Source: Chloroflexi bacterium AL-N1 (GTDB lineage: Bacteria > Chloroflexota > Chloroflexia > Chloroflexales > Roseiflexaceae). Taken from it: DNA of 64,000 bases. The position numbers were made by a program, and so were the translations under genes. The stretch's first letter is position 1. Every line of letters begins with the position of its first letter. The notes beneath the pieces were generated by a model. It searched no databases. It saw only the letters and a program-made list of their open reading frames with translations, and was not told where the DNA came from. The stretch covers positions 186,001-250,000 of the forward strand of contig WYDT01000004.1 of the NCBI GenBank assembly GCA_013122435.1, in the 5' to 3' direction. Below are positions 28,101 to 36,752 of this stretch, one piece after another.

Positions 28101-28718
28101 TCACATAACCTGCGGCTTTACTTCCAAGTAGGCTTCTCGCACAAAGGTGCGTCGTGCAACTGTCTGCATCCAGCTCACATACTGATCTGTTGACCAATTA
28201 CATTCGATAGTAATTTGCTCCCAGTTTCGGATCGCAAGCATCGTCCAGAACAGATCGATAGCCTTATCGCAGGTCCATATGGGATCAAGCATCCCATCAC
28301 GTTGGAGTGCCTCGATCGTAATGTGACAACCATCCCGCACGGCGTCCATACGGTCACGCCAGGCGGCAGCTGCAGCTTTGTCAGTCTCACGAACGGCGAG
28401 CAATGCCATAGCAACGCCGTATACCTCAGGAATATAATGTCCCCAGAATGCAATATATTCATCAAGACGTTCTATACCCGTCACTGCGGCATTCCATTTA
28501 CGCAGCCGCCCATCCAGATCGCGCACCTCGTCTACATAACGTGTTGCTGCTACCAGTAACTCCGTCCGTGAACCAAAGTGGAGATAGACCGCCTGTCGTG
28601 ATACCCCAACCGCTGTAGCAATATCCTGCATACGGACAGTCTGACCAGGTTGCTCTTCCATCAATTGTACAGTCTTCGCAAGAATGCGTGTTCGCGTTTC
28701 AGATTCAGTACTTGACAT
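28101..28718 (-). CDS. TetR family transcriptional regulator
   Basis: 205 residues from ATG 28718; ATG 28730 is also possible. The N-terminal helix-turn-helix is typical: TRTRILAKTVQLMEEQ, then MQDIATAVGVSRQAVYLHFG. The remaining helical part is the ligand domain and is not assignable. It is divergent from an NmrA-like/DUF1772 pair. A 17-bp palindrome covers its own start codon and the -35 box of the divergent promoter, so it probably represses both itself and the neighbours. Confidence 0.85.
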   Translation of the reverse strand: MSSTESETRTRILAKTVQLMEEQPGQTVRMQDIATAVGVSRQAVYLHFGSRTELLVAATRYVDEVRDLDGRLRKWNAAVTGIERLDEYIAFWGHYIPEVYGVAMALLAVRETDKAAAAAWRDRMDAVRDGCHITIEALQRDGMLDPIWTCDKAIDLFWTMLAIRNWEQITIECNWSTDQYVSWMQTVARRTFVREAYLEVKPQVM

Positions 28719-28740
28719 GATGTCAAGCATACTCTATACT
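28711..28740 (+). promoter_or_regulatory. Sigma-70 promoter overlapped by a TetR-type operator
   Basis: TTGACA at 28712-28717 and TATACT at 28735-28740 are spaced by 17 bases, a near-consensus promoter pointing to the gene at 28823. The palindrome CTTGACA-TGA-TGTCAAG (28711-28727) covers the -35 box and the tetR start. A second palindrome GTCAATTGAC lies near 28752. Confidence 0.6.
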
Positions 28741-28822
28741 TCACACCACGTCAATTGACACCGTGTAAAGTAGTGGCCACTCATATCAAACAAGTAGACT
28801 CCTATATCTGAAAGAGATACCA

Positions 28823-29452
28823 ATGAAACTCCTTATTTTCGGCGCAACAGGTGGCACCGGGAATGAATTAGTCAGGCAGGCACTTGAGCAGGGACACACC
28901 GTTACAGCGTTTATCCGTAACCCCACAAAACTCGATCGGTCGCATGCTAATCTATATGTTGTTCAAGGTGATGTGATGGATTTCGTGGCAGTAACACAGG
29001 CGATGTACGGTCAAGATGTCGTGCTGTCAGCTCTGGGTGCACCCCCATCCAACCAAGATATGGTACGGACAAACGGCACCCGCATGGTGATTCGTGCAAT
29101 GGAGCAAGCTGGGATACGTCGGTTTATCTGCCAATCAAGTCTTGGTTTTGCTGATAGCCGGAATATGTTGCCCTTGCATATGAAGTATGTCGTTGTGCCA
29201 CTCATCCTACGACATGCATTTGCAGACCATGAAGCACAAGAACAATTGATCAAGCAGAGCCAATTGGAATGGATTATTGTCCGATCCGGTACTTTGACAG
29301 ATAATGGTTTCACTGGCACTTACAGACATGGCTTCGACTTTACTGATACAATCCTCACTCTTAAAATCTCTCGTACCGATACAGCAGACTTTATGTTAAA
29401 GCAAGTAACTGACACAATGTATTTATACAAGACCGTAGGATTATCCTACTAA
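28823..29452 (+). CDS. NAD(P)-binding NmrA/BLVRB-like oxidoreductase
   Basis: 209 residues from ATG 28823 after GAAAGAG. The Rossmann motif is MKLLIFGATGGTGNELVRQA (G-x-x-G-x-x-G), followed by TAFIRNPTKL and QGDVMDFVAV. This is the atypical short-chain dehydrogenase fold of NAD(P)H-binding, flavin-reductase-like or sensor proteins. The Y-x-x-x-K of classical SDRs is absent. The DUF1772 gene starts 16 bp downstream, so the two form an operon under the TetR-controlled promoter. Confidence 0.78.
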   Translation: MKLLIFGATGGTGNELVRQALEQGHTVTAFIRNPTKLDRSHANLYVVQGDVMDFVAVTQAMYGQDVVLSALGAPPSNQDMVRTNGTRMVIRAMEQAGIRRFICQSSLGFADSRNMLPLHMKYVVVPLILRHAFADHEAQEQLIKQSQLEWIIVRSGTLTDNGFTGTYRHGFDFTDTILTLKISRTDTADFMLKQVTDTMYLYKTVGLSY

Positions 29453-29468
29453 GTCACAGGAGATTTTT

Positions 29469-29960
29469 ATGCTAACTGGTGACAACCTGCTTTTTGTGCT
29501 TACATTATATGCGACGATCGGTTCAGGGCTGATGGCAGGTCTCTTCTTCATCTTCTCAGCAGGTGTGATGCGCGCCCTTGCACAGCGCCCAGCCCACGAA
29601 GGCATGGCTATGATGCAAGCCATCAACATCACGATCATCAATCCGGCTTTTCTGACAGTATTCCTTGGTACCGCTCTGGCCTGTGTCCCGATACTATTTT
29701 TCACATTTGGGCAGTGGGACGATCCTGGGGCAAGCTATGCATTTGTTGGCAGTTTGCTGTATCTTGTCGGCAGTTTATTGATAACGGCGGTGTATCATGT
29801 GCCAAAGAATAATGCGTTAGCATCAGTTAGTCCAACGACCCCAGACGGTGCCAGTCTGTGGGCCGATTATCTTACTAACTGGACAGTTGGAAACCACATT
29901 CGGACCATAATAACACTTGTAGCAACATTATTGTTTGCGCTGGCACTCTCCCACCATTAG
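29469..29960 (+). CDS. DUF1772 membrane protein (anthrone oxygenase-like)
   Basis: 163 residues from ATG 29469 with CAGGAGA. Four membrane helices are visible; the first contains YATIGSGLMAGLFFIFSAGV. AMMQAINITIINPAFL and LTNWTVGNHIRTI are typical DUF1772 landmarks. Characterised relatives are anthrone oxygenases and small integral oxygenases. Second gene of the TetR-controlled unit. Confidence 0.78.
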   Translation: MLTGDNLLFVLTLYATIGSGLMAGLFFIFSAGVMRALAQRPAHEGMAMMQAINITIINPAFLTVFLGTALACVPILFFTFGQWDDPGASYAFVGSLLYLVGSLLITAVYHVPKNNALASVSPTTPDGASLWADYLTNWTVGNHIRTIITLVATLLFALALSHH

Positions 29961-30153
29961 AATCTGAAGCCTGTTGATAACATCACAGTACAGCGGTTAC
30001 AAACCACTACCCCAACGTCCTATCGTCCCATCGTCCTCCTGCTCCTGTGTGTCTCTGTATTACAAATCCCCCCATATTTTCATCTGTTTTGGCATGCTGG
30101 ATTGTCTAAAGTATATGAAGTCAAAAATGATACGAAAGGACACTGGTGCCACA

Positions 30154-31137
30154 ATGAAACAAGTACAACTAAACGCATACGGTTCGGCAGATGTTTTGCG
30201 TGTTGTAGAAGTCGATACACCACAACCACGCGCTGGCGATCTTCTGATCGAAGTCGAGGCTGCCGGAGTCAATTTCTCGGATGTGCTTCGTAGACGCAAC
30301 ACCTACTTTATGCCCACACCGCTCCCCTATGTGTTAGGTGCCGAAGCAGTCGGCACAATCGTTGCTGTCGGTGAAGGTGTGCCTGCTCAATCCTTCCAGC
30401 TCGGTCAGCGCGTACTGGCAATTCTCCCACATGGTGGTGGCTACTCGGAGTATGTCACGGCTGCAGCACAGTATTGTGTGCCTTTACCAACACATATTGC
30501 GCCTGCTGATGCTACAGCTATTTTCGTACAGGGCTCCACAGCGCACCTGATCCTGCATCAGGTCGCCAGAGATATTGCAAGTCAGACAGTACTGGTCCAT
30601 GCTGCTGCAGGCGGAGTAGGATCATTGCTTGTACAATTAGCCAAACTAGCTGGTGCAAAAGTTATTGCAACCGGCAGTTCCGCTGAAAAGCTTACGTTTG
30701 CACAGAAATTGGGAGCAGATGCGGCTATCAACTATTCTGAAGCAAATTGGCCAGCAAAGGTGCTCGAAGCCAATGGTGGTGAGAAGGTCGATTTCATCCT
30801 GGAAATGGTCGGAGGCGATGTGTACACCCAGAGCTTTGCATGCCTCAAGCCTGGTGGCACTATGATCGTCTATGGTGCGGCAAGTGGGCAAAAAGGCATG
30901 ATGCATTCCGAACATTTTGTGGACGAGAACCACAACCTGCTCAGCTTCAATTTAGCCCATTTTGTCCAGCATAAAACCGATCTGTGGCAGGCATCATTGG
31001 GTGCTATGATCGGCTTCATCGCAGAGGGACAGATCAACATTCAAACTGGAGATACATTTGCTCTTAGTGATGTGCGAAAGGCACATCAGCAATTGGAAGA
31101 TCGTCAAACAACCGGAAAAGTCGTGCTTGTGCCATAA
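30154..31137 (+). CDS. Zinc-independent quinone oxidoreductase (MDR family)
   Basis: 327 residues from ATG 30154 (MKQVQLNAYGSADVLRVVEV); ATG 30114 is an alternative start. The GroES-like domain is followed by the NADPH-binding motif VLVHAAAGGVGSLLVQLAKL. VNFSDVLRRRNTYFMPTPLP is typical of QOR/crotonyl-CoA-reductase-like MDRs, and the zinc ligands of alcohol dehydrogenases are missing. It should reduce quinones or enones with NADPH. It lies 193 bp after the DUF1772 gene, possibly cotranscribed. Confidence 0.85.
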   Translation: MKQVQLNAYGSADVLRVVEVDTPQPRAGDLLIEVEAAGVNFSDVLRRRNTYFMPTPLPYVLGAEAVGTIVAVGEGVPAQSFQLGQRVLAILPHGGGYSEYVTAAAQYCVPLPTHIAPADATAIFVQGSTAHLILHQVARDIASQTVLVHAAAGGVGSLLVQLAKLAGAKVIATGSSAEKLTFAQKLGADAAINYSEANWPAKVLEANGGEKVDFILEMVGGDVYTQSFACLKPGGTMIVYGAASGQKGMMHSEHFVDENHNLLSFNLAHFVQHKTDLWQASLGAMIGFIAEGQINIQTGDTFALSDVRKAHQQLEDRQTTGKVVLVP

Positions 31138-31209
31138 TGATTACCAACGGTTCGGCAATGGCTGCTGTTGTTGCCGAACCAATTCATTGTTATCCATCAA
31201 GGACATGTT

Positions 31210-32046
31210 ATGATCAATGAAGAACAAACCTTAAAAGACGCCCTGAATGGCGACATCAATGCCTTTCACCAACTCTTTTTAGATTTTCGCGACCAGCTTA
31301 AATCCTATCTCTATCGTCTGCTGACCAATCGCAATGACGCAGACGATCTCACACAGGATACGTTTGTACGTGCATACGAAAAAATCCATCTCTTCCGAGG
31401 CGACTCATCGCTAAAGACCTGGGTCTTTCAGATCGCTACCAATTTGGCATACAATCACCTGCAGAAGCAAAAACGCTGGACTCCCGATGTCGTAGAGCAG
31501 GCCAAACATCTGGTGTTAAGCGATCAACATCTTGCGGAGGCGATTGTCAGTGTTGCAGAGACATCACCAGAGGGCAAATACACCATTAAGGAGCATATTG
31601 ACACCTGCTTTACCTGTATCGCCAAAAATCTACCAATAGAGAATCAAATCGCCTTGATACTAAAAGATGTCTATGATTTTTCTATCACCGATATCGAATT
31701 GATTCTGGACAAGACCGAAGGAGTTGTCAAATACCTGCTCCAGAACGCCCGTCAGACAATGATCGACATATTTGACCAGCGCTGTGCTCTTATCAACAAA
31801 AATGGGGTCTGTCATCAATGTTCAGAGCTGAATGGCTGGTTCAATCCCCGGCAAAATCAGCAGGAAGAGCTTATGCAGATTAATCTGGTCAAAGGATCGA
31901 AGAAATACAACCGCGATGAACTGTATGCAATGCGTGCTGCGTTAGTCAAGCATATTGATCCGCTACGGTCGGAAGGCCATGAATTGCAGGAAAGCTTGCT
32001 CAAATGCAACCGACTTGCCATGGGAGAAGTAAGTAGTATCAACTGA
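31210..32046 (+). CDS. ECF-type RNA polymerase sigma factor with Cys-containing C-terminal extension
   Basis: 278 residues from ATG 31210 with CAAGGAC. Region 2 is clear (LYRLLTNRNDADDLTQDTFV, then RGDSSLKTWVFQIATNLAYN). Region 4 is IENQIALILKDVYDFSITDI with VVKYLLQNARQTM. Some 90 residues follow region 4, starting with a small Cys cluster (NGVCHQCSELNGWF). That extension is unusual for a plain ECF factor and may sense redox or metal, or act as a built-in anti-sigma element. No separate anti-sigma gene is next to it. Confidence 0.82.
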   Translation: MINEEQTLKDALNGDINAFHQLFLDFRDQLKSYLYRLLTNRNDADDLTQDTFVRAYEKIHLFRGDSSLKTWVFQIATNLAYNHLQKQKRWTPDVVEQAKHLVLSDQHLAEAIVSVAETSPEGKYTIKEHIDTCFTCIAKNLPIENQIALILKDVYDFSITDIELILDKTEGVVKYLLQNARQTMIDIFDQRCALINKNGVCHQCSELNGWFNPRQNQQEELMQINLVKGSKKYNRDELYAMRAALVKHIDPLRSEGHELQESLLKCNRLAMGEVSSIN

Positions 32047-32266
32047 CAACAATGTAACAGTGAAAAAATCTTTTCTTAGCCTGGCCTAGTGTCTGTTAAG
32101 AATAAGCATTTAACGTATCTACCACCACATCGGAAACACACGGGTGATTGATCTGAACAGACAAAGATGAATATGAAACCCAAAGCGCTTTGGAGCAAGG
32201 CAATCAGTCTTGCTCCAGTGGTTCATTGGGAGCTTCTTAGCAGCAGTCACCTTCTAAGAAGGCATA

Positions 32267-33523
32267 CTATGTGCTGGGCTGCGGACGTTTTTCCAACATC
32301 TTCTGGGAGATGCTCGCGCCACGCCCTTCCTCGCTCCAGGGACACACTTCGATACAAATAGCACACGAATGATTGGATGCAAAATAGGGGAAACAGGCAT
32401 CAAAATTGACAAACCATTTTTCTTCACCCCGCACCATCTGTTTCGTGTCGAAGATCGCCTGTGGCGGGCAGTTCGTCGTGCAAATCTGGCAATTCGCACA
32501 GAAATCATCCACCCCGATATCCAACGGTTCATCCACCACGAGGGGCAGATTCGTCAGCACCGTGCCCAAACGCACATTCGATCCATACTCCTTCGTAATG
32601 ATCGACCCGTGTTTCCCTAATTGCCCTAGTCCAGCAGCTATCGCAATGGGGACATGCGCGATCTCGGCTTTGTCCATGACTGTACTCGTTGAAACTGCTC
32701 CCCAGCCTAATGCCCGAATCCGCTTCGCCAGCTCAGTGGAAACAACAGCTGCTTCGGTGTAGGCATCAAAGATAGCACCTGCCGTCGCTGCTGAGGGGGC
32801 AAGCAACATCTCCTCCCGATCCATTGGAACTGCACAGGAAATGGCGTAGCGATAGGGGACATCAGATCCTTCAAAGGTCTGTGTTGGTTTCAGTTCGGTA
32901 ACCCCCACCAGAATAGCCCCTAAGTCACGTGCCGTGGCTTTAACTTGGGTCGTCATCTCCGCTGGATCAGCAATGGGTTGTTGGATCGGTGCGATTGGTC
33001 CCGTACTCTCACGCCCAATCCACAGCATATGTACCATCAGACGCAAGACTCTCAATGTAGTGTTTTTTATTCTCAAGTACTGATCTAACGTATCCCACCC
33101 CTGCGAGTCCTGGCCCGTGACATGGAACAGGATCGGGGTCGGTTGTCGTTTGGTGGTCTCACCCAGACCATTGATGACATTACCCGAAAGCGGGACCCGT
33201 CGAAATGCGAAGTGATACTCTGGTTTGGGGTAACTCTCCCGTTTCATCAGTTTGCTCTTGCGTGCAGGCCCATTGATGTGGGGGGCAATCTGCGCCAGTT
33301 GATCCGCTGGCACTGCGCCTGCAGGAGCATATGGACTACGTAAGATGACTTTTTCACCACGCTGTCGTTTGTGCTGAAAGTGCCATTGGATCACCCGAAT
33401 AGGACCGACTACCATGAACGTCATTATTGTAATCTCAACAATGCGAGAGAGAGACCTCCCCCAGAGTCGTAGCCGATCACGTAGCGTTCCACGGTAAGAT
33501 GATGGCATTAATGGGGCCGTCAT
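32267..33523 (-). CDS. Double [4Fe-4S] reductive-dehalogenase-like oxidoreductase
   Basis: 418 residues from ATG 33523 behind GAAAGA. The N-terminus has one hydrophobic helix (IVEITIMTFMVVGPI) but no Tat motif. The C-terminal quarter carries two clusters: C-x2-C-x2-C-x3-C-P in DDFCANCQICTTNCPPQAI, and a second set in DACFPYFASNHSCAICIEVC. The middle (RDLGAILVGVTELKP, ELAKRIRALGWGAVSTSTVM, YGSNVRLGTVLTNLPL) matches the cobalamin-dependent RdhA/QueG superfamily. It is a non-respiratory, RdhA-like protein of unknown substrate. No RdhB anchor or corrinoid transporter is nearby. Confidence 0.75.
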   Translation of the reverse strand: MTAPLMPSSYRGTLRDRLRLWGRSLSRIVEITIMTFMVVGPIRVIQWHFQHKRQRGEKVILRSPYAPAGAVPADQLAQIAPHINGPARKSKLMKRESYPKPEYHFAFRRVPLSGNVINGLGETTKRQPTPILFHVTGQDSQGWDTLDQYLRIKNTTLRVLRLMVHMLWIGRESTGPIAPIQQPIADPAEMTTQVKATARDLGAILVGVTELKPTQTFEGSDVPYRYAISCAVPMDREEMLLAPSAATAGAIFDAYTEAAVVSTELAKRIRALGWGAVSTSTVMDKAEIAHVPIAIAAGLGQLGKHGSIITKEYGSNVRLGTVLTNLPLVVDEPLDIGVDDFCANCQICTTNCPPQAIFDTKQMVRGEEKWFVNFDACFPYFASNHSCAICIEVCPWSEEGRGASISQKMLEKRPQPST

Positions 33524-33690
33524 AAATAGTATGTCTTTCTAGGAGATATACAGATAGGTTCGTTAAACGTGTTTATGTTTCACATGCAGGGTAGTAACCA
33601 GATCGGTACTTCGATAGCTTGCTTACAGTATAGGGATAGTCTACAATGAAATCAAACCGTTTTGTTTATAGATCTATAAAAAGAAGTTAT

Positions 33691-34584
33691 ATGAACATCA
33701 CGCAACTACAGCTGTTGATTGCACTAGTAGAAAAAGGCAACTTCACCGATGCGGCAGTATCCATTCATATTACACAGCCCGCCGCCAGTGCTGCCTTATC
33801 AAAGCTAGAGGCCGAATTAGGGGTAACCTTATTCCATCGTGGGCGTAATGGCGTGACACCAACAGCGGCAGGAGCAGATATGCTTAGTCACGCACAAGAA
33901 ATTCTGAACCAGATGAGTATCATGCACCAGAAAGCACAGGCTGCACAGAGTCACAAGGAAGATATCCTGCGTTTGGGAAGTCTCCCCCTCCTCTCAGCAC
34001 GTTTATTAGTAGACATCATCAACGAGTTTCAGAGTATTGTCCAGGGTGTGAGAGTCCATGTACTTGAGGGAACTGGTGAGGAGGTTCATGATTGGATTGT
34101 ATCAGGCATTGTCGATGTGGGCATCATAACGCTGGTTGACAAAAGTACGGATAGTGTTCGTATCACACAGGATGAACTGCTGGTTGGAATCCCCTCTGGG
34201 CATTCCCTGGCAGCACACACATCTGTCAAAATGACCGACCTTAGTAACGAGTCCTTTGTTATATCAAAGAGTATGCGTGAAATTGCCGAACCAGTGCTTC
34301 TGAGTCAGGGGTACCCACGTCCCAAAACCCATTACGTGGTCAGAGATAACCAAACAGCCTTGACGATGGTGCGTGAAGGTTTAGGATGCACCATGCTCTC
34401 CAAAATGTTGTGTGACAACAATTTTGATAGCGTAGATACACTCCCTTTCGATCCACCAATAATCTTTGACATCTGTTTGGGCGTACGTTCCTTCAAGACT
34501 GCTTCTCCAATGGTCAAGTTGTTTATCGAAAAAGCCCAGGACTGGTCCGAGATACAGGGCTCTGCACGCGAAAAGATCTTCTAG
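33691..34584 (+). CDS. LysR family transcriptional regulator
   Basis: 297 residues from ATG 33691 (MNITQLQLLIALVEKGNFTD). The winged helix is typical (AAVSIHITQPAASAALSKLE) and is followed by the periplasmic-binding-protein-like effector domain. It is divergent from the RdhA-like gene, a classic arrangement for a LysR regulator and its target, though the target is inferred. Its stop codon shares the CTAG of the convergent peptidase stop. Confidence 0.85.
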   Translation: MNITQLQLLIALVEKGNFTDAAVSIHITQPAASAALSKLEAELGVTLFHRGRNGVTPTAAGADMLSHAQEILNQMSIMHQKAQAAQSHKEDILRLGSLPLLSARLLVDIINEFQSIVQGVRVHVLEGTGEEVHDWIVSGIVDVGIITLVDKSTDSVRITQDELLVGIPSGHSLAAHTSVKMTDLSNESFVISKSMREIAEPVLLSQGYPRPKTHYVVRDNQTALTMVREGLGCTMLSKMLCDNNFDSVDTLPFDPPIIFDICLGVRSFKTASPMVKLFIEKAQDWSEIQGSAREKIF

Positions 34585-35726
34585 CTGTCAACGTTATGAC
34601 TCTTCAATAAGCCATGTACCTGTTCCAACGGTAACGCTTCACCCACATGTCCCTGATAGCCCTCTACCGTTGTTGCCATGCACAAGGCATTGTAGATCGC
34701 CTCTTCGGTCGCCTCGATCACAGCCTGAAAGAGCGGTGACATGTGTTCGTTAGGGAGTTCACTAATGGTCAGTAGTTGGTCACGGGCTGTTGCTCGCCGC
34801 CGCACAGATTCAGCAGTTGAAAAAGCAATCACGTAGTCGCCAGAGCCATTCGACATGGCCGCCCCTGTACGTGCCAGACCTGCCAACGCCCGTTGTGCAA
34901 GACGCGTCACATTGCGGTCACTCACCGGGGCGTCGGTTGCCACGATAATCATAATCGAGCCATCAGCGTCTCCCTGATCGATGGCATGTTTGAGATAATA
35001 CCGACTTAAGAGTTGTCCAACAGGGACGCCGCCCATCTGCAGCACACCACCAAAGTTGGCCTGCACCAGCACTCCGACAGTATAGCCCCCAAGTGAAGTT
35101 GGCAGCAATCGCGAACTGGTGCCAATACCACCTTTCCAACCAAACGCGATGGTTCCGGTGCCACCACCAACCGAGCCCTCAGCAACCATGCCACTCTGGG
35201 CAGAGTCGATGGCTTCCCGAATGTCAGCAGCGGTCAGTGTCCGTGCACGAATGTCGTTGAGGTAACTATCATTGGTTTCCCCAACGACTGGATTGATCGA
35301 AGCAACTTCTTCATTCCCTGGATAGGCCAGCGTCCAGTCGAGAATGGCATCGGCGGCGCGGGGAACTGCCAACGTGTTGGTGAGTACAATAGGTGTTTCA
35401 AGTTCGCCAAGCTCCTGCACCTGCGTAGTGCCCATCAGCTTGCCGTAGCCGTTACCAACCACAATTCCCGCTGGCACACGCTCACGACAGGGATTGCGTG
35501 GGTGTGGTACGATAGCCGTCGCGCCGGTGCGGATGTGCGACCCCTCGATCCGTGTCACATGGCCAACTTGCACACCAGGCACATCGGTAATCGCGTTGAG
35601 TGGGCCAGGCGGCAAAATACCTGGAGCAAGCCCCAGAGCACGTGCGCGCTGCCGACCACCTGTTGTTGATTGATGGATCATAGATCGTGTAGCAGACATT
35701 TCGTTTATGGCAACAATATTCCGCAT
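34581..35726 (-). CDS. P1 (DmpA/BapA) family peptidase homologue
   Basis: 381 residues from ATG 35726, or 372 from ATG 35699; neither has a strong ribosome site. The family landmarks are complete: NAITDVPGVQVGHVTRIEG, VVGNGYGKLMGTTQVQELG, INPVVGETNDSYLND, AEGSVGGGTGTIAFGWKGGI and ATDAPVSDRNVTRLAQRAL. In DmpA the protein cuts itself at a Gly-Ser bond whose Ser becomes the N-terminal nucleophile. Here the equivalent stretch reads QANFGGVLQMGG, with Gly where Ser would stand. Autoprocessing may therefore differ or be lost. Aminopeptidase activity should not be assumed. Confidence 0.8.
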   Translation of the reverse strand: MRNIVAINEMSATRSMIHQSTTGGRQRARALGLAPGILPPGPLNAITDVPGVQVGHVTRIEGSHIRTGATAIVPHPRNPCRERVPAGIVVGNGYGKLMGTTQVQELGELETPIVLTNTLAVPRAADAILDWTLAYPGNEEVASINPVVGETNDSYLNDIRARTLTAADIREAIDSAQSGMVAEGSVGGGTGTIAFGWKGGIGTSSRLLPTSLGGYTVGVLVQANFGGVLQMGGVPVGQLLSRYYLKHAIDQGDADGSIMIIVATDAPVSDRNVTRLAQRALAGLARTGAAMSNGSGDYVIAFSTAESVRRRATARDQLLTISELPNEHMSPLFQAVIEATEEAIYNALCMATTVEGYQGHVGEALPLEQVHGLLKSHNVDS

Positions 35727-35883
35727 TGTACAGCACTCTTTTCATAAACACAAAACGATCAGAGTTGCGTTCGCCGAGCCTTAAGAGTTCCGTAATAAAC
35801 GCGTTAGATTTACTCACTATACTTCAGCGCTGGAGTAGATCAACACTTGTATAATGCTGTTTTGAAACACAAGAGGATTTTAT

Positions 35884-36741
35884 ATGTTGCGTCTTGTATT
35901 TCGTATGTTCCTAACGAGTTTCTTTCTGCTTGCCCTTGCAGCCTGTGGTAATACCGCTACACAGGCGCCTGCAGAGAGCGAATCCGCACCATCTGTAGCT
36001 GAGGACGAGGCTACTGCTGAGACCATGGACGATGAACCGACCGCCGAAGCCGAATCGATGGACGAGGCCACCGATGAAGCGATGGACGATGAGGCGCTGG
36101 ATGAACATAGCGATGGGACGATGGATGGCGAGGCCATGGATGATGAAGCGATGGAGGACGAGGCCACTCCCGAAGCTGAGACCGTAGACGAAGCGACTAC
36201 CGAGAATACTGAAGAAGCCGCCGCAGAACCAGATGAGGAAGTCGCTGAGGAAACCGTTGAGGAAGTTGTCGAAGAGCCAGCCGAAGCCGCCGCAGATCGA
36301 CCGGAGTGGCAGCAGTTGGAGCTGACCAATGCTCGCACTGGTGAGACCTTCACACTGGCCGATTTTGCCGACAAAACTGTCTATGTCGAACCGATGGCAA
36401 CCTGGTGCTCGAACTGTCGCCAGCAACTGGGCAACCTCAGCCAGGCACGCGCACAGCTTGATAGCGACCAGTATGCCTTTATCGCACTGAGCGTCGAGAC
36501 GAACATCTCTGATGCCGATCTGGCAGCCTATGCTGACGAAGCCGGTTTCGAGTGGACTTTCGCTGTGATGACGCCCGAAGTGCTGCAGGCATTGACCGAT
36601 GTTTTTGGCCGCACCATCACCAATCCACCGGCGACACCCAGTTTTATTATCCGCACAGATGGCACTAACACCGACCTGATGACCGGCATCACAGCCCCTG
36701 AAGTAATCGTTGAAGAGCTTAACGCCATTCAAGAAAGCTGA
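35884..36741 (+). CDS. Thioredoxin-fold (TlpA-like) lipoprotein with long acidic spacer
   Basis: 285 residues from ATG 35884. A lipoprotein signal ends in LALAAC (Cys20). Residues about 25-140 are a spacer made almost only of Asp, Glu, Ala, Thr and Met in imperfect repeats (MDDEPTAEAE, MDEATDEAMDDEALDE, MDDEAMEDEATPEAE). The thioredoxin domain follows, with active site ATWCSNCRQQLGN and the cis-Pro loop NPPATPSFII. It should reduce or shuffle thiols outside the membrane. The CcdA-like gene 11 bp downstream would feed it electrons. Confidence 0.85.
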   Translation: MLRLVFRMFLTSFFLLALAACGNTATQAPAESESAPSVAEDEATAETMDDEPTAEAESMDEATDEAMDDEALDEHSDGTMDGEAMDDEAMEDEATPEAETVDEATTENTEEAAAEPDEEVAEETVEEVVEEPAEAAADRPEWQQLELTNARTGETFTLADFADKTVYVEPMATWCSNCRQQLGNLSQARAQLDSDQYAFIALSVETNISDADLAAYADEAGFEWTFAVMTPEVLQALTDVFGRTITNPPATPSFIIRTDGTNTDLMTGITAPEVIVEELNAIQES

Positions 36742-36752
36742 GTTGTACAACG

